Source of the DNA: JARDZI01 sp041639705 | Lineage (GTDB): Bacteria; Bacillota; Clostridia; Clostridiales; Caloramatoraceae | Direction: 5' to 3' | Length of the DNA: 19,326 nucleotides | Assembly (NCBI GenBank): GCA_041639705.1 | Contig: JBEQBT010000034.1 | Location: 1 to 19,326 of the forward strand | In this document: positions 1 to 6,802 of the stretch, one piece after another | Position numbering within the stretch: the stretch's first letter is position 1 | Layout: each line of letters starts with the position of its first letter | The notes under the pieces: generated by a model | The model's input: the letters and a program-made list of their open reading frames with translations, nothing else | Database searches by the model: none | What the model was told of the DNA's origin: nothing | Program-made: the position numbers and the translations under genes

Positions 1-849
1 GTAGATATGGATTTGAGTAAGTGTTTCGATACCTTAGACCATGAAATTATGATGGAAACAGTATCAGAGAAGATAAGTGATGGAAGTGTATTAGACTTGA
101 TTAAGAAATTTTTAAAATCAGGTGTAATGCATAGCAATAATTTTAGCAAAACAGAGGTCGGAAGTCCGCAAGGCGGTGTAATTTCCCCATTACTTAGCAA
201 TATTTATCTCAATGAATTTGACCAAAAGATGAAGAGTAAAGGGATTAGAATTGTAAGATATGCTGATGATATACTTATCTTTGCAAAAGATAAGCAAACA
301 GCAGGTAATTACAAAGCTTATGCTACAGAAGTGCTTGAGGAAGAATTAAAACTTACAGTTAATAAAGAAAAGACAAAACTCACAAGTGTATATGAGGGAG
401 TCGAATATTTAGGATTTGTTATCTATGAGAAATGGGTAGTAGTCAATCCAAAACGAATCAAAAGATTCAAAGATAAAATCCGTAAAAAGACTGCAAGAGG
501 TACTGGGAGAAAAATGGAAGACATAATAAAAGAACTAAACCCTTTATTAAGAGGGTGGATAAATTACTATAGAGTAGCAAATATTAAAACCCTTTTAAAA
601 GATTTGATGGGATGGATAAGAAGACGATTGCGGATGATTAAAATAAGGCATTGGAAATCATATAAGGCTATGCATAAAGAAATGAGAAAACAAGGAATTA
701 AAGGAAATGGCAAGAAAATGGCAATATACAAGTGGAAAAACTCCAACGTTCATATTGTGCACATGCTACTTCCTAATAAATTATTTGAAGACCTTGGACT
801 TATTGATTTGGCAAAATACGAAGTTGGGTTATTGTCTAACTATTATTAG
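1..849 (+). CDS. ltrA: Group II intron reverse transcriptase/maturase, 5'-truncated by the window edge
   Basis: This is the multifunctional intron-encoded protein that helps its RNA splice and copies it into DNA during retrohoming. The reading frame is open from base 1 and starts inside the RT domain with a VDMDLSKCFDTLDH motif (RT block with the first catalytic Asp), so the N-terminal part lies upstream. The GSPQGGVISPLLSNIYL block follows, then the catalytic YADD box at 259-270, the LGF block and the maturase/X (thumb) domain containing PLLRGWINYYR. The protein ends about 75 residues after that domain, with no visible Cys-rich HNH endonuclease domain, as in intron lineages that lack the En domain. 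The active-site residues seen are intact. Intron RNA domains V-VI follow directly, so the ORF sits in domain IV. The family call is very secure; the intron subclass is not decided. Confidence 0.95.
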   Translation, partial: VDMDLSKCFDTLDHEIMMETVSEKISDGSVLDLIKKFLKSGVMHSNNFSKTEVGSPQGGVISPLLSNIYLNEFDQKMKSKGIRIVRYADDILIFAKDKQTAGNYKAYATEVLEEELKLTVNKEKTKLTSVYEGVEYLGFVIYEKWVVVNPKRIKRFKDKIRKKTARGTGRKMEDIIKELNPLLRGWINYYRVANIKTLLKDLMGWIRRRLRMIKIRHWKSYKAMHKEMRKQGIKGNGKKMAIYKWKNSNVHIVHMLLPNKLFEDLGLIDLAKYEVGLLSNYY

Positions 850-867
850 TTAGAAGAGAAATTTCAT

Positions 868-949
868 GAGCCGTATACGGGAAACATACGTACGGTTCTG
901 TGAGAGCAAAGAAAATAGGACCAATTATCCTATTTTCTAGCTACTCGAT
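868..949 (+). ncRNA. Group II intron RNA domains V and VI, with the intron 3' end near 949
   Basis: Domain V is the catalytic hairpin. GAGCCGTA (868-875) pairs with TACGGTTC (891-898), a two-base CG bulge lies at 889-890, and a GAAA loop sits at 881-884. The short upper stem is imperfect in my pairing. Domain VI follows: GAGAG (902-906) pairs with CTACTC (941-946), leaving A943 bulged as the likely branch-point adenosine. A perfect 10-bp distal stem is formed by 911-920 and 928-937. An intron end at ...CGAT (949) puts A943 at position -7 and gives an AY-type 3' end, as expected for group II introns. The 5' end and domains I-III lie outside the window. The exact 3' boundary is inferred. Confidence 0.85.
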
Positions 950-1298
950 TATAACATTATACTATTTATTTTACTTTTATTAGTACAGTATTACTGTATA
1001 AAACAAGTCTTAAAATATAGATAAATTAATCTTTTAAATAAAACTTTAATATAGGCAATAAAAAAAATAAGATGATAAAGAGGATGAATGTGTTTTTTTC
1101 TATTTTCAATTTTTTTAACAAAATGGCACAAATAATTTAAAATATCATTCACTTTTAAGTCTAGAACATTTGACTTCTTAATATATAATGTTGCATATCA
1201 GATTTTACCATCTATATGTTGTTTATTTCCATATTAGTATGATATATCATATTTTGGCAATAATATATTGCTATTTTCCTTTTTTTATACTATTATAT

Positions 1299-1329
1299 TA
1301 TTAATAAATGCTTCTATCATTTATTAATA
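1299..1329. repeat. 12-bp perfect inverted repeat with 7-base loop
   Basis: TATTAATAAATG (1299-1310) is followed by the loop CTTCTAT and its exact reverse complement (1318-1329). No T-tract follows on either strand, so it is not an obvious intrinsic terminator. In DNA this AT-rich it may have arisen by chance, or it may be a protein-binding site or an RNA stem. Confidence 0.45.
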
Positions 1330-1390
1330 TCCCTGAAATTAATAGATGTATCCCTTTCTTGCAGGGAAGAAAAGGAAAGAAGCTCTTTTC

Positions 1391-1440
1391 ATCTAAATAT
1401 CTACATAGAATTTTTCAATCGACTCATTTAGATATTTTTT
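1391..1440 (+). terminator. Weak intrinsic-terminator-like hairpin
   Basis: ATCTAAAT (1391-1398) is complementary to ATTTAGAT (1426-1433), and a run of six T residues follows at 1435-1440. The loop is long (27 bases) and the stem is AT-rich. It may therefore be a weak terminator shielding the metalloprotease gene from upstream transcription, or a chance match. Confidence 0.4.
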
Positions 1441-1488
1441 TCAATCCATTAACTATTCATGAAACTAATGATCTTAATTCATAAAAGA

Positions 1489-1494
1489 TATAAT
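1489..1494 (+). promoter_or_regulatory. Candidate -10 box for the secreted metalloprotease unit
   Basis: A perfect TATAAT lies 48 bases before the metalloprotease start. No good -35 hexamer is visible 16-18 bases upstream, so the call rests on the -10 and on position alone. Confidence 0.35.
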
Positions 1495-1541
1495 TTACCA
1501 TTATTTTATAAAAAAGTTATTAATGATAATGGAGGTATCCA

Positions 1542-2075
1542 ATGAAAAACAAAGTTAAAGTATTTTTTATTATGATACTAGTTCTTAGTACAATTAGTAT
1601 AAATGTATATGCATATGCAATTGTACCCCTTACAGTAAACTTTTCTACTAATCAATACGATCTTAGATTAGCATATAGACAATTGGGGAGTATTAATTAT
1701 AGTACCGCTGTAAATAATGGAAGAATGGCATGGAACCAAAGTGCTGCAAACATATATGTTATAAGCGCTAGTCCTAATACTGGTGAAAATATTGTTGTTG
1801 ACAGTGATGACTATGGTAATACAAATTGGGATGGACTTTCTATGCCACCAACTCTTTATCTTTTTAACCCTAATACATCATTTATTAAAATTAATGATAA
1901 TTACTATAATGATTTTAGCGCTCATGCTGCAGAATTAGTTGCGCATGAAATGGGCCATTCTTTTCGCTTAGATGACGTTAGTGATACTAATGTTTTAATG
2001 CTAAACCAAGGGTATAAAGGAAGTGAAAAACCAGAACAGGATGACGTTGATGGCGTAAACTCAAATTATAAATAA
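1542..2075 (+). CDS. Secreted metzincin-like (matrixin/snapalysin type) zinc metalloprotease with atypical motif
   Basis: The 177-residue product is predicted to be an exported zinc endopeptidase. The N-terminus has Lys residues, a hydrophobic core (about residues 8-20) and small residues near 24-26 that fit a signal peptide. The zinc site reads HEMGHSFRLDD: His135, Glu136 and His139, with Asp145 at the place of the third metzincin ligand. Asp in that place is known from snapalysins. The usual Gly seven residues after the first His is Arg142. Met153 in NVLM could be the Met-turn. I see no long propeptide. A GGAGG ribosome binding site (1531-1535) supports this start. The next gene begins 15 bases downstream, so the two are probably co-transcribed. 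The substrate is unknown. The family call is good; activity is inferred. Confidence 0.8.
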   Translation: MKNKVKVFFIMILVLSTISINVYAYAIVPLTVNFSTNQYDLRLAYRQLGSINYSTAVNNGRMAWNQSAANIYVISASPNTGENIVVDSDDYGNTNWDGLSMPPTLYLFNPNTSFIKINDNYYNDFSAHAAELVAHEMGHSFRLDDVSDTNVLMLNQGYKGSEKPEQDDVDGVNSNYK

Positions 2076-2090
2076 TAAGGAGAATATGCA

Positions 2091-2642
2091 ATGAATAAGA
2101 TAATTAAAGTATTGTGTGTAATACTAGTCGGCTCCTTAATAAACTTGTCAATAATAGCTAACAATGAAAATAAGAATCTAGGACATGCTAAAATAAATTA
2201 TCAACCATTAACTTTAGAAATGCATGTAAAAGATAGTAATTTAATAGTGGTTGCAGATGTTGAAGGAATCGTTGAACAAATTAATATGGATGGGGCTTCA
2301 TTTAAAATTTCAAAAATTAAAATTGATAAGAGTATAAAAGGATCTGTCGCTAAAGGAGAAGAAATTTTACTTTTACAGACCGATATTGTTGAAGATCCAA
2401 TTGTTAAGAAGAATGAAAAAGTATTATTATTTCTAGAGAAATACAACGGAAAAATAACTTCATACGATAATACATATGTGTGCAAAGGATTATACCAAGG
2501 GCAATATAAAATAAATCAAGATATAGTTAAAAACTCTCTAAATAATAATGGTCTAAAAATTAAATATAATAAACCAGATAATATTAATTTATTCATACGA
2601 GAAATTACAAATATTATAAATAAAACCAATATAATAAACTAG
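2091..2642 (+). CDS. Secreted protein of unknown function paired with the metalloprotease
   Basis: I cannot name a family with certainty. The 183-residue product has a signal-like N-terminus (hydrophobic residues about 5-23) and no lipobox. The mature part looks like a compact beta-rich domain (about 48-147): a first strand LIVVADVEGIVE, a FKISKIKIDKSIKG strand-turn that recalls the V..VLKG pattern of small secreted OB-like domains, the line NEKVLLFLEKYNGK, and a closing QGQYKI strand. AAGGAG just upstream supports the start. It lies 15 bases after the protease stop and before a hairpin terminator, so the two form one unit. It could be an inhibitor, chaperone or substrate-binding partner of the protease, but nothing in the sequence shows which. 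Confidence 0.7.
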   Translation: MNKIIKVLCVILVGSLINLSIIANNENKNLGHAKINYQPLTLEMHVKDSNLIVVADVEGIVEQINMDGASFKISKIKIDKSIKGSVAKGEEILLLQTDIVEDPIVKKNEKVLLFLEKYNGKITSYDNTYVCKGLYQGQYKINQDIVKNSLNNNGLKIKYNKPDNINLFIREITNIINKTNIIN

Positions 2643-2667
2643 ATTAACTGAATAAATTTATTAGCAC

Positions 2668-2704
2668 TAGTGGAATGATAGTAGTTGTTTCTATCATTCC
2701 ACTA
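2668..2704 (+). terminator. Hairpin closing the metalloprotease/companion unit
   Basis: A perfect 14-bp stem (2668-2681 with 2691-2704) encloses a 9-base loop. The following sequence is AT-rich (ATTATAATTAAT) but lacks a clean T-run, so this may be a weak terminator or an mRNA 3'-end stabilising stem. Confidence 0.6.
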
Positions 2705-2757
2705 TTATAATTAATAAGATATTTTATGCATAAGATGTAGGAGAATTTTAGAATTAG

Positions 2758-2826
2758 GGAAGTGATTTATGTTTAACCTATACAAAACACTTCCAGGTAT
2801 ACCATTATATGATGTATAATGGTATA
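2758..2826 (+). promoter_or_regulatory. Tandem-hairpin leader upstream of the lipoprotein gene
   Basis: Two stems lie back to back 47 bases before the lipoprotein start. GGAAGTG (2758-2764) pairs with CACTTCC (2788-2794), and TATACCATTATA (2798-2809) pairs with its exact complement (2815-2826) around a 5-base loop. A 16-codon ORF beginning MFNLYKTL (2769-2819) spans both. It may be a regulatory leader or a decayed remnant. It matches no riboswitch I know. Confidence 0.4.
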
Positions 2827-2872
2827 GGAGCAATATTAAAATTTGGTAAATTAAATAAGGGGGGTTTTATTT

Positions 2873-3373
2873 TTGGGTAATAAAAAAATAGGAATATTGT
2901 TATTTTTAGTAATTTTCATTCTGACTTCTTGCTCGTACAGTTCAATAAAATACAATACAAATGAAGGAAAATTCGCTAAATCGAAATTAGATACTATATC
3001 TGTGAATTATACTGCTAAATCAAATAGAGGCTTTTATGCTTCACTTGATTTTGAATTAACAGATGGGAAAGTTGATTGGGAAATTTTAAACCCCAAGGAT
3101 GAACCAGTTTTTAAGGGGTATGTAATTTATGAAAACGGAAAAGTGTATAGGGAATTAACCTATCCAACAAATTTTTTAGGTGGAAATCTGAATAAAAAAG
3201 AAGAAGTAAAGAGTGAAACTGACACGAAAGGAAATATTATAAATATTCCAGATTTCAATTATTTACAATTTGAAGTAGGTAGTCCATCTGGTGAGTACAA
3301 ACTTAATTTAAAGCCATCAGGTGCGGAAGGAAGTTATAAAATTCAATGGAGTGATAAACTTCCACGAAAATAA
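2873..3373 (+). CDS. Putative lipoprotein of unknown function
   Basis: The start is TTG, set by the strong AAGGGGGG ribosome binding site 8 bases upstream. The 166-residue product has a lipoprotein signal peptide: Lys4-Lys5, a hydrophobic core and the lipobox LTSC with Cys20 as the lipidation site. The mature part is beta-rich and hydrophilic, with recognisable stretches KVDWEILNPKDEP, YENGKVYRELTYP and SGEYKLNLKP, ending in YKIQW. This is consistent with a single extracytoplasmic beta-sandwich-like domain anchored to the membrane. It has its own leader and is separated from the upstream unit by a hairpin. No catalytic motif is visible and no function is assigned. Confidence 0.75.
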   Translation: MGNKKIGILLFLVIFILTSCSYSSIKYNTNEGKFAKSKLDTISVNYTAKSNRGFYASLDFELTDGKVDWEILNPKDEPVFKGYVIYENGKVYRELTYPTNFLGGNLNKKEEVKSETDTKGNIINIPDFNYLQFEVGSPSGEYKLNLKPSGAEGSYKIQWSDKLPRK

Positions 3374-3496
3374 TACTATACTTCGATTTAAAAAAAATGA
3401 TATATTAAACTATGTTAATGTTCTTTGTTAAAACTAAATTTCAATTTAGAGTATAATAATCTATAGACATGTCAACACTTCTAAAGAGGTGATAGC

Positions 3497-3712
3497 ATGT
3501 CTTCTTCATTTAGGCTAAATTTTAAAGAATACTTAAAAATAACCCTGTTGCAATTAATATTAACAGTTTTATTATACAAACCTATAAGCGATGCTCTTCT
3601 TGTATTTATAATTATGTTTTATAAATTTGTTCCGGAAAACTCAATATTCCTTTTTGCTATAGTGGCTATAATTATTCTGTACGCCCCCATTTGTGTATGG
3701 GGCCAGTTCTGA
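3497..3712 (+). CDS. Small membrane protein, 3' end apparently interrupted by a transposable element
   Basis: The 71-residue ORF has an AGAGGTGAT ribosome binding site and two hydrophobic stretches (about residues 13-39 and 50-66), so it is probably a two-helix membrane protein. I recognise no family. Its last codons (TGG GGC CAG TTC TGA) lie inside the left inverted repeat of the transposase element that begins at about 3699, so the C-terminus is supplied by the insertion. If 3699-4916 is removed, the frame continues from T3698 into 4917 for seven more mostly hydrophobic codons and then TAG. That fits a formerly slightly longer protein of 74 residues. This reconstruction is inference. Confidence 0.5.
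   Translation: MSSSFRLNFKEYLKITLLQLILTVLLYKPISDALLVFIIMFYKFVPENSIFLFAIVAIIILYAPICVWGQF
3699..3709 (+). repeat. Left inverted repeat of the transposase element
   Basis: GGGGCCAGTTC is the reverse complement, with one mismatch, of the right end at 4906-4916. It also supplies the last codons and stop of the upstream membrane-protein ORF. Confidence 0.6.
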
Positions 3713-3788
3713 ACGATTTTATCCAAAGAATAATTCCATCTAACCTTGGGTATTATATCAACTAATCTACCTTAGAGGAGTTGATATT

Positions 3789-4703
3789 ATGCCTAGAAAT
3801 AATCGTATCAAACACTTTACCTTTATTTATCATGTAATGGTTAGGAGTATAAGTGAGGTACCCCTGTTTAAGGATGATGATGATAAGGATAAGTATCTGT
3901 TTTACATTCAGAAGTATCAAAAGGAATTTGGTTTCAAGATATATGCATACTGCCTTATGACGACCCATGGATACTTCATAATAGATGCAAACGGGTCTGA
4001 TATATCAAAGGTTATGCATGATATAAATCAGTGCTATGCTCAATACTATAATTACAAGCACAAACGTCATGGACATTTATTTCAGGATAGATTTAAAAGC
4101 AAGGTTGTTGATAGCGAGAGTTATCTATTTAGCCTATCTGCATATATTCACAATAATCCTACTGATATCGAGGGCTATGAAACATGCCCTGAGAAGTTTA
4201 AATATTCGACTCTCGGTATGTATCTTGGACTAAACCATGATGAATATGGAATAGCAGATGAATCCTTCATAATGGGATTTTTCAGTGGAAATGTTAAGAG
4301 GGCTAGAGAATACTATTATAAGTTTGTAATGGTATGTGATGATGTAAACAAGAAAGCACATTATTATTTCAAGGATGAAAAAAGTCAATATAGAAGTGAA
4401 AGAACAGTACTTGAAAGAAACTTTAAACCTGATGAGGTAATGGATTTTATAGTCAATTATACACATATAGATAAAAAATTACTCAAGTGGAAATACAAAA
4501 GAGAAGGGAAGGAAAGTAGAGCTCTATGTATATTTCTCATTAGATATTATTGTGATTTTACATATAGACAAATATGCAGTGTAATTGGAAGATTAACTCT
4601 GACCAGGGTATCGAAATTGTCTGAGATAGGCCTTGGACTGATAGAAAAGGATGAGCATTATAAAAATATAATGGAAGACTTTCTTAAGGCCGAGACAGCA
4701 TAA
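3789..4703 (+). CDS. REP-associated-type Y1 tyrosine transposase with second HUH histidine replaced
   Basis: The 304-residue product belongs to the IS200-like/RAYT family of single-strand DNA transposases. Seen in order: YHVMVRS (14-20), DKYLFYIQKY, the HUH region AYCLMTTHGYFII (52-64), the nucleophile-helix region CYAQYYN (82-88), RHGHLFQDRFKS (93-104) and AYIHNNP (118-124). In the usual H-x-H metal site the first His is His60, but the second position is Tyr62 (codon TAC, one base from His CAC). Metal binding may therefore be impaired. The C-terminal part (about 218-300) looks like a DnaA-C/HTH-type DNA-binding domain (KWKYKREGKESRAL...FTYRQICSVIG), which is found in related transposases. 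The AGAGGAG ribosome binding site supports the start. It is flanked by inverted repeats. Confidence 0.85.
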   Translation: MPRNNRIKHFTFIYHVMVRSISEVPLFKDDDDKDKYLFYIQKYQKEFGFKIYAYCLMTTHGYFIIDANGSDISKVMHDINQCYAQYYNYKHKRHGHLFQDRFKSKVVDSESYLFSLSAYIHNNPTDIEGYETCPEKFKYSTLGMYLGLNHDEYGIADESFIMGFFSGNVKRAREYYYKFVMVCDDVNKKAHYYFKDEKSQYRSERTVLERNFKPDEVMDFIVNYTHIDKKLLKWKYKREGKESRALCIFLIRYYCDFTYRQICSVIGRLTLTRVSKLSEIGLGLIEKDEHYKNIMEDFLKAETA

Positions 4704-4810
4704 TTTATAAAAATTCAGTGGAATCTACTTGAAATAAAAAATTGTAAAAGCTAAATATTAACCAAATTAAAGAAGTGGACAAGCATTTAGAAAAAAGTTG
4801 AAAAAAGCAT

Positions 4811-4859
4811 TAACTGGTGGTTATTTTATAAAATAGAAGGATGATTACCAGTTATTTTT
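4811..4859 (+). terminator. Long-loop hairpin with T-run after the transposase gene
   Basis: TAACTGGT (4811-4818) pairs with ACCAGTTA (4847-4854), and TTTTT follows at 4855-4859. The 28-base loop contains a small AT palindrome. The stem arms share AACTGGT with the element ends, so it may double as a subterminal transposase-recognition structure. Confidence 0.5.
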
Positions 4860-4905
4860 GTTTGGAAAAATGAAAAAGACTGTTTTCTTTGAATAAAAAA
4901 GCTGT

Positions 4906-4916
4906 GAACTGGTCCC
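4906..4916 (+). repeat. Right inverted repeat of the transposase element
   Basis: GAACTGGTCCC is the complement of the left end with one mismatch. It is preceded by an A-run, mirroring the T-run inside the left end. Confidence 0.6.
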
Positions 4917-5064
4917 TATTCTCTTTTATTATTCTATAGACAGTAAATTATTATTTATCTCAAGAAACTCCCTATGATGTAAGTAAAGTTGATTATTTTC
5001 CTTGCTGATGTTTATTATTCATTTATTTGTCAATAATTATATAGTATGGTAAGGAGGTGCTTTT

Positions 5065-6594
5065 GTGCTTAGCAAAGTAAATTCAATATCTTTAATAGGT
5101 ATAGAGGGATTTGTTGTTAATATTGAAGTGGATATTCAAAATGGATTGCCTACATTTAATATGGTAGGACTTCCTGATATGATAATTAAGGAATCAAAGG
5201 AAAGGGTAAGGGCTGCGATAAAAAATAGTGGTTATGAATTTCCTTTAGGTAAAATAACAGTTAATTTTGCACCTGCAGATCTCAAAAAAGAAGGACCACA
5301 TTTTGATTTAGCTGTTGCGGTTGGAATACTTTTAAGCAATAACGGCATGGACATATTTGATACTAGAGAGTGTATATTCATTGGGGAACTATCCTTAAAC
5401 GGTGAAGTGAGAGGGGTAAAGGGAATACTGCCAATGGTTTTAGAAGCTAAAAAAAGTAATTATAAAAGAGTATTTATACCAGAAGAAAATAAGAATGAAT
5501 TGGCTTATGTTAAGGACATTGAGATATTACCCCTATCTACATTAAATGAATTAGTTGAATATATTAATGGAGATATTCTTTTGGATAAATTAGAATTTTT
5601 AGATAGCTCCATTCGTAAAAGAGCTAAGTATGACATGGATTTTAGTGAAGTTAAGGGACAAAAGCTTGCTAAAAGAGCAATTGAAGTTGCCTCTAGTGGA
5701 GGACATAATATAATTATGATAGGCCCTCCAGGGGGAGGGAAAACAATGCTCTCCCAAAGGATACCTACTATACTTCCTTTCTTAGATTACAATCAGTCAA
5801 TTGAAGTTACGAGAATATATAGTGTATCTGGAATGCTGAAAGAAAGAGGACAAATTGTACTAGAAACACCCTTCAGAAATCCACATCATTCAGCATCAAC
5901 TGTTTCAATAATAGGTGGGGGGAGTAATCCTATGCCCGGTGAAGTGTCCCTAGCTCACAATGGGGTGTTATTTCTAGATGAGTTACCTGAATTTCGAAGA
6001 GATGCACTTGAAGCTCTTAGGCAGCCAATGGAGGATGGAAAGGTTAGTATTTCAAGAGCAAAGGGTAAATATACTTTTCCCGCACGATTTATGCTTGTGG
6101 CAAGTATGAACCCATGTCCATGTGGATTTTATGGGTATCAGCTTAAAAAATGTAAATGCTCTGAAATACAAATACGAAGTTATTTAAACAGAGTATCTGG
6201 ACCTCTATTAGACAGGATAGATATCCATGTTTCTGTGGAACCTGTACAATTTGATGAAATAAACAATAATATTAATGAAGAAAATTCTGAGAGTATAAGA
6301 TTAAGGGTGGAGAAAGCAAGGATAGTTCAGCAGGAAAGGTTTAAAGGAGAAGGAATTCAAAATAATGCTCAGATGAAAACAAAGCACTTAAAAAAATATT
6401 GTGCTCTTGATAGCAAGGGAGAAGTCTTACTAAAGATAGCTTTCAAATCTATGGCGCTAAGTACTAGAGCATATAGTAAAATACTTAAAATATCTAGAAC
6501 AATTGCTGATATGGATGAGTCAATAAATATCATGGAAAAGCATATTGCAGAAGCACTACAGTATAGAATTTTAGATAGAAAGTACTGGGGATAA
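5065..6594 (+). CDS. comM: YifB/ComM family Mg-chelatase-like AAA+ ATPase
   Basis: The 509-residue product is of normal length for this family. In naturally transformable bacteria ComM is a hexameric helicase that extends branch migration during recombination of incoming DNA; in Clostridia the role is presumed similar. The N-terminal domain (1-175) has a Lon-substrate-like fold typical of the family. The AAA+ core has Walker A GPPGGGKT (220-227) and Walker B VLFLDE (301-306). A Cys-rich NPCPCG...KCKC insert (349-365) precedes the LLDRIDIHV sensor region. The C-terminal Mg_chelatase_C part ends near 505. The start is GTG, directed by AAGGAGGTG. A clear terminator follows. Neighbouring dprA supports a recombination role. 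Confidence 0.93.
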   Translation: MLSKVNSISLIGIEGFVVNIEVDIQNGLPTFNMVGLPDMIIKESKERVRAAIKNSGYEFPLGKITVNFAPADLKKEGPHFDLAVAVGILLSNNGMDIFDTRECIFIGELSLNGEVRGVKGILPMVLEAKKSNYKRVFIPEENKNELAYVKDIEILPLSTLNELVEYINGDILLDKLEFLDSSIRKRAKYDMDFSEVKGQKLAKRAIEVASSGGHNIIMIGPPGGGKTMLSQRIPTILPFLDYNQSIEVTRIYSVSGMLKERGQIVLETPFRNPHHSASTVSIIGGGSNPMPGEVSLAHNGVLFLDELPEFRRDALEALRQPMEDGKVSISRAKGKYTFPARFMLVASMNPCPCGFYGYQLKKCKCSEIQIRSYLNRVSGPLLDRIDIHVSVEPVQFDEINNNINEENSESIRLRVEKARIVQQERFKGEGIQNNAQMKTKHLKKYCALDSKGEVLLKIAFKSMALSTRAYSKILKISRTIADMDESINIMEKHIAEALQYRILDRKYWG

Positions 6595-6595
6595 T

Positions 6596-6634
6596 AAAAA
6601 AGTAGCAGGAAATATTAATTTCTACTACTTTTTT
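6596..6634 (+). terminator. Intrinsic terminator after yifB/comM
   Basis: AAAAAAGTAG (6596-6605) pairs with CTACTTTTTT (6625-6634), and the inner pairing GAAAT/ATTTC continues the stem with small irregularities. The T-run is six bases long. The hairpin begins one base after the yifB stop. The A-run also makes it a possible bidirectional terminator. Confidence 0.85.
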
Positions 6635-6688
6635 GTGAAATATGTTTTACAATGCAAAATTAAAATAATATTCATTGATTTTTCATAA

Positions 6689-6721
6689 ATGATTTTATCA
6701 TATGTTATAAGATATAATCAT
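6689..6721. repeat. AT-rich inverted repeat upstream of the FMN-binding lipoprotein gene
   Basis: ATGATTTTATC (6689-6699) and GATATAATCAT (6711-6721) match as an inverted repeat at 10 of 11 positions. It lies about 80 bases before the start codon and could be an operator, but it lacks a T-tract. In DNA this AT-rich the significance is modest. Confidence 0.35.
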
Positions 6722-6802
6722 TCCTGTATAAAAAATAATTGTTTTACAATTACTATTAATAAACATGTATTAAATATAAACTAAGCTGCGGGGTGAGACA
6801 TT

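Larger units (their letters stand above)
950..1541 (+). other. AT-rich noncoding stretch downstream of the intron
   Basis: I see no gene on either strand in these roughly 590 bases. They hold a 12-bp perfect stem at 1299-1329, a terminator-like hairpin at 1391-1440 and a possible -10 box for the next gene at 1489-1494. The base composition is strongly AT-rich. It presumably includes the 3' exon of the intron, but no remnant gene is recognisable by eye. Confidence 0.6.
3699..4916 (+). mobile_element. Y1 (HUH) transposase element bounded by short inverted repeats
   Basis: The left end GGGGCCAGTTC (3699-3709) and right end GAACTGGTCCC (4906-4916) are inverted repeats matching at 10 of 11 positions. 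They enclose a single Y1-family transposase gene. The left junction can also fold: CCCCAT (3685-3690) pairs with ATGGGG (3697-3702) across the boundary, and GTTC-T-GAAC is a small palindrome at 3706-3714. Further AACTGGT copies lie inside, at 4812-4818 and reversed at 4847-4853. The boundaries are set by the repeats and by the disrupted upstream ORF. No target duplication is evident beyond a possible TAT, as expected for HUH-type elements. Confidence 0.65.
4704..5064 (+). other. Transposase element right end and yifB upstream region
   Basis: These 361 bases contain no gene. They hold the terminator-like hairpin at 4811-4859, the right inverted repeat ending at 4916, and from 4917 the resumed host sequence up to the yifB ribosome binding site. 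I see no convincing promoter for yifB. Confidence 0.55.

Noticed and set aside
2750..2764. CodY-box-like GAATTTTAGAATT upstream of the lipoprotein leader
   Set aside because: It does not align with AATTTTCWGAAAATT without gaps. AT-rich DNA gives many such partial matches.
3425..3457. TTGTTA ... TATAAT as a promoter for the small membrane protein
   Set aside because: The spacing of 21 bases is too long for a normal sigma-A promoter; only the -10 is plausible.
3762..3968. Minus-strand 68-codon ORF
   Set aside because: It lies antisense to the transposase gene, with no ribosome binding site and no protein-like features.
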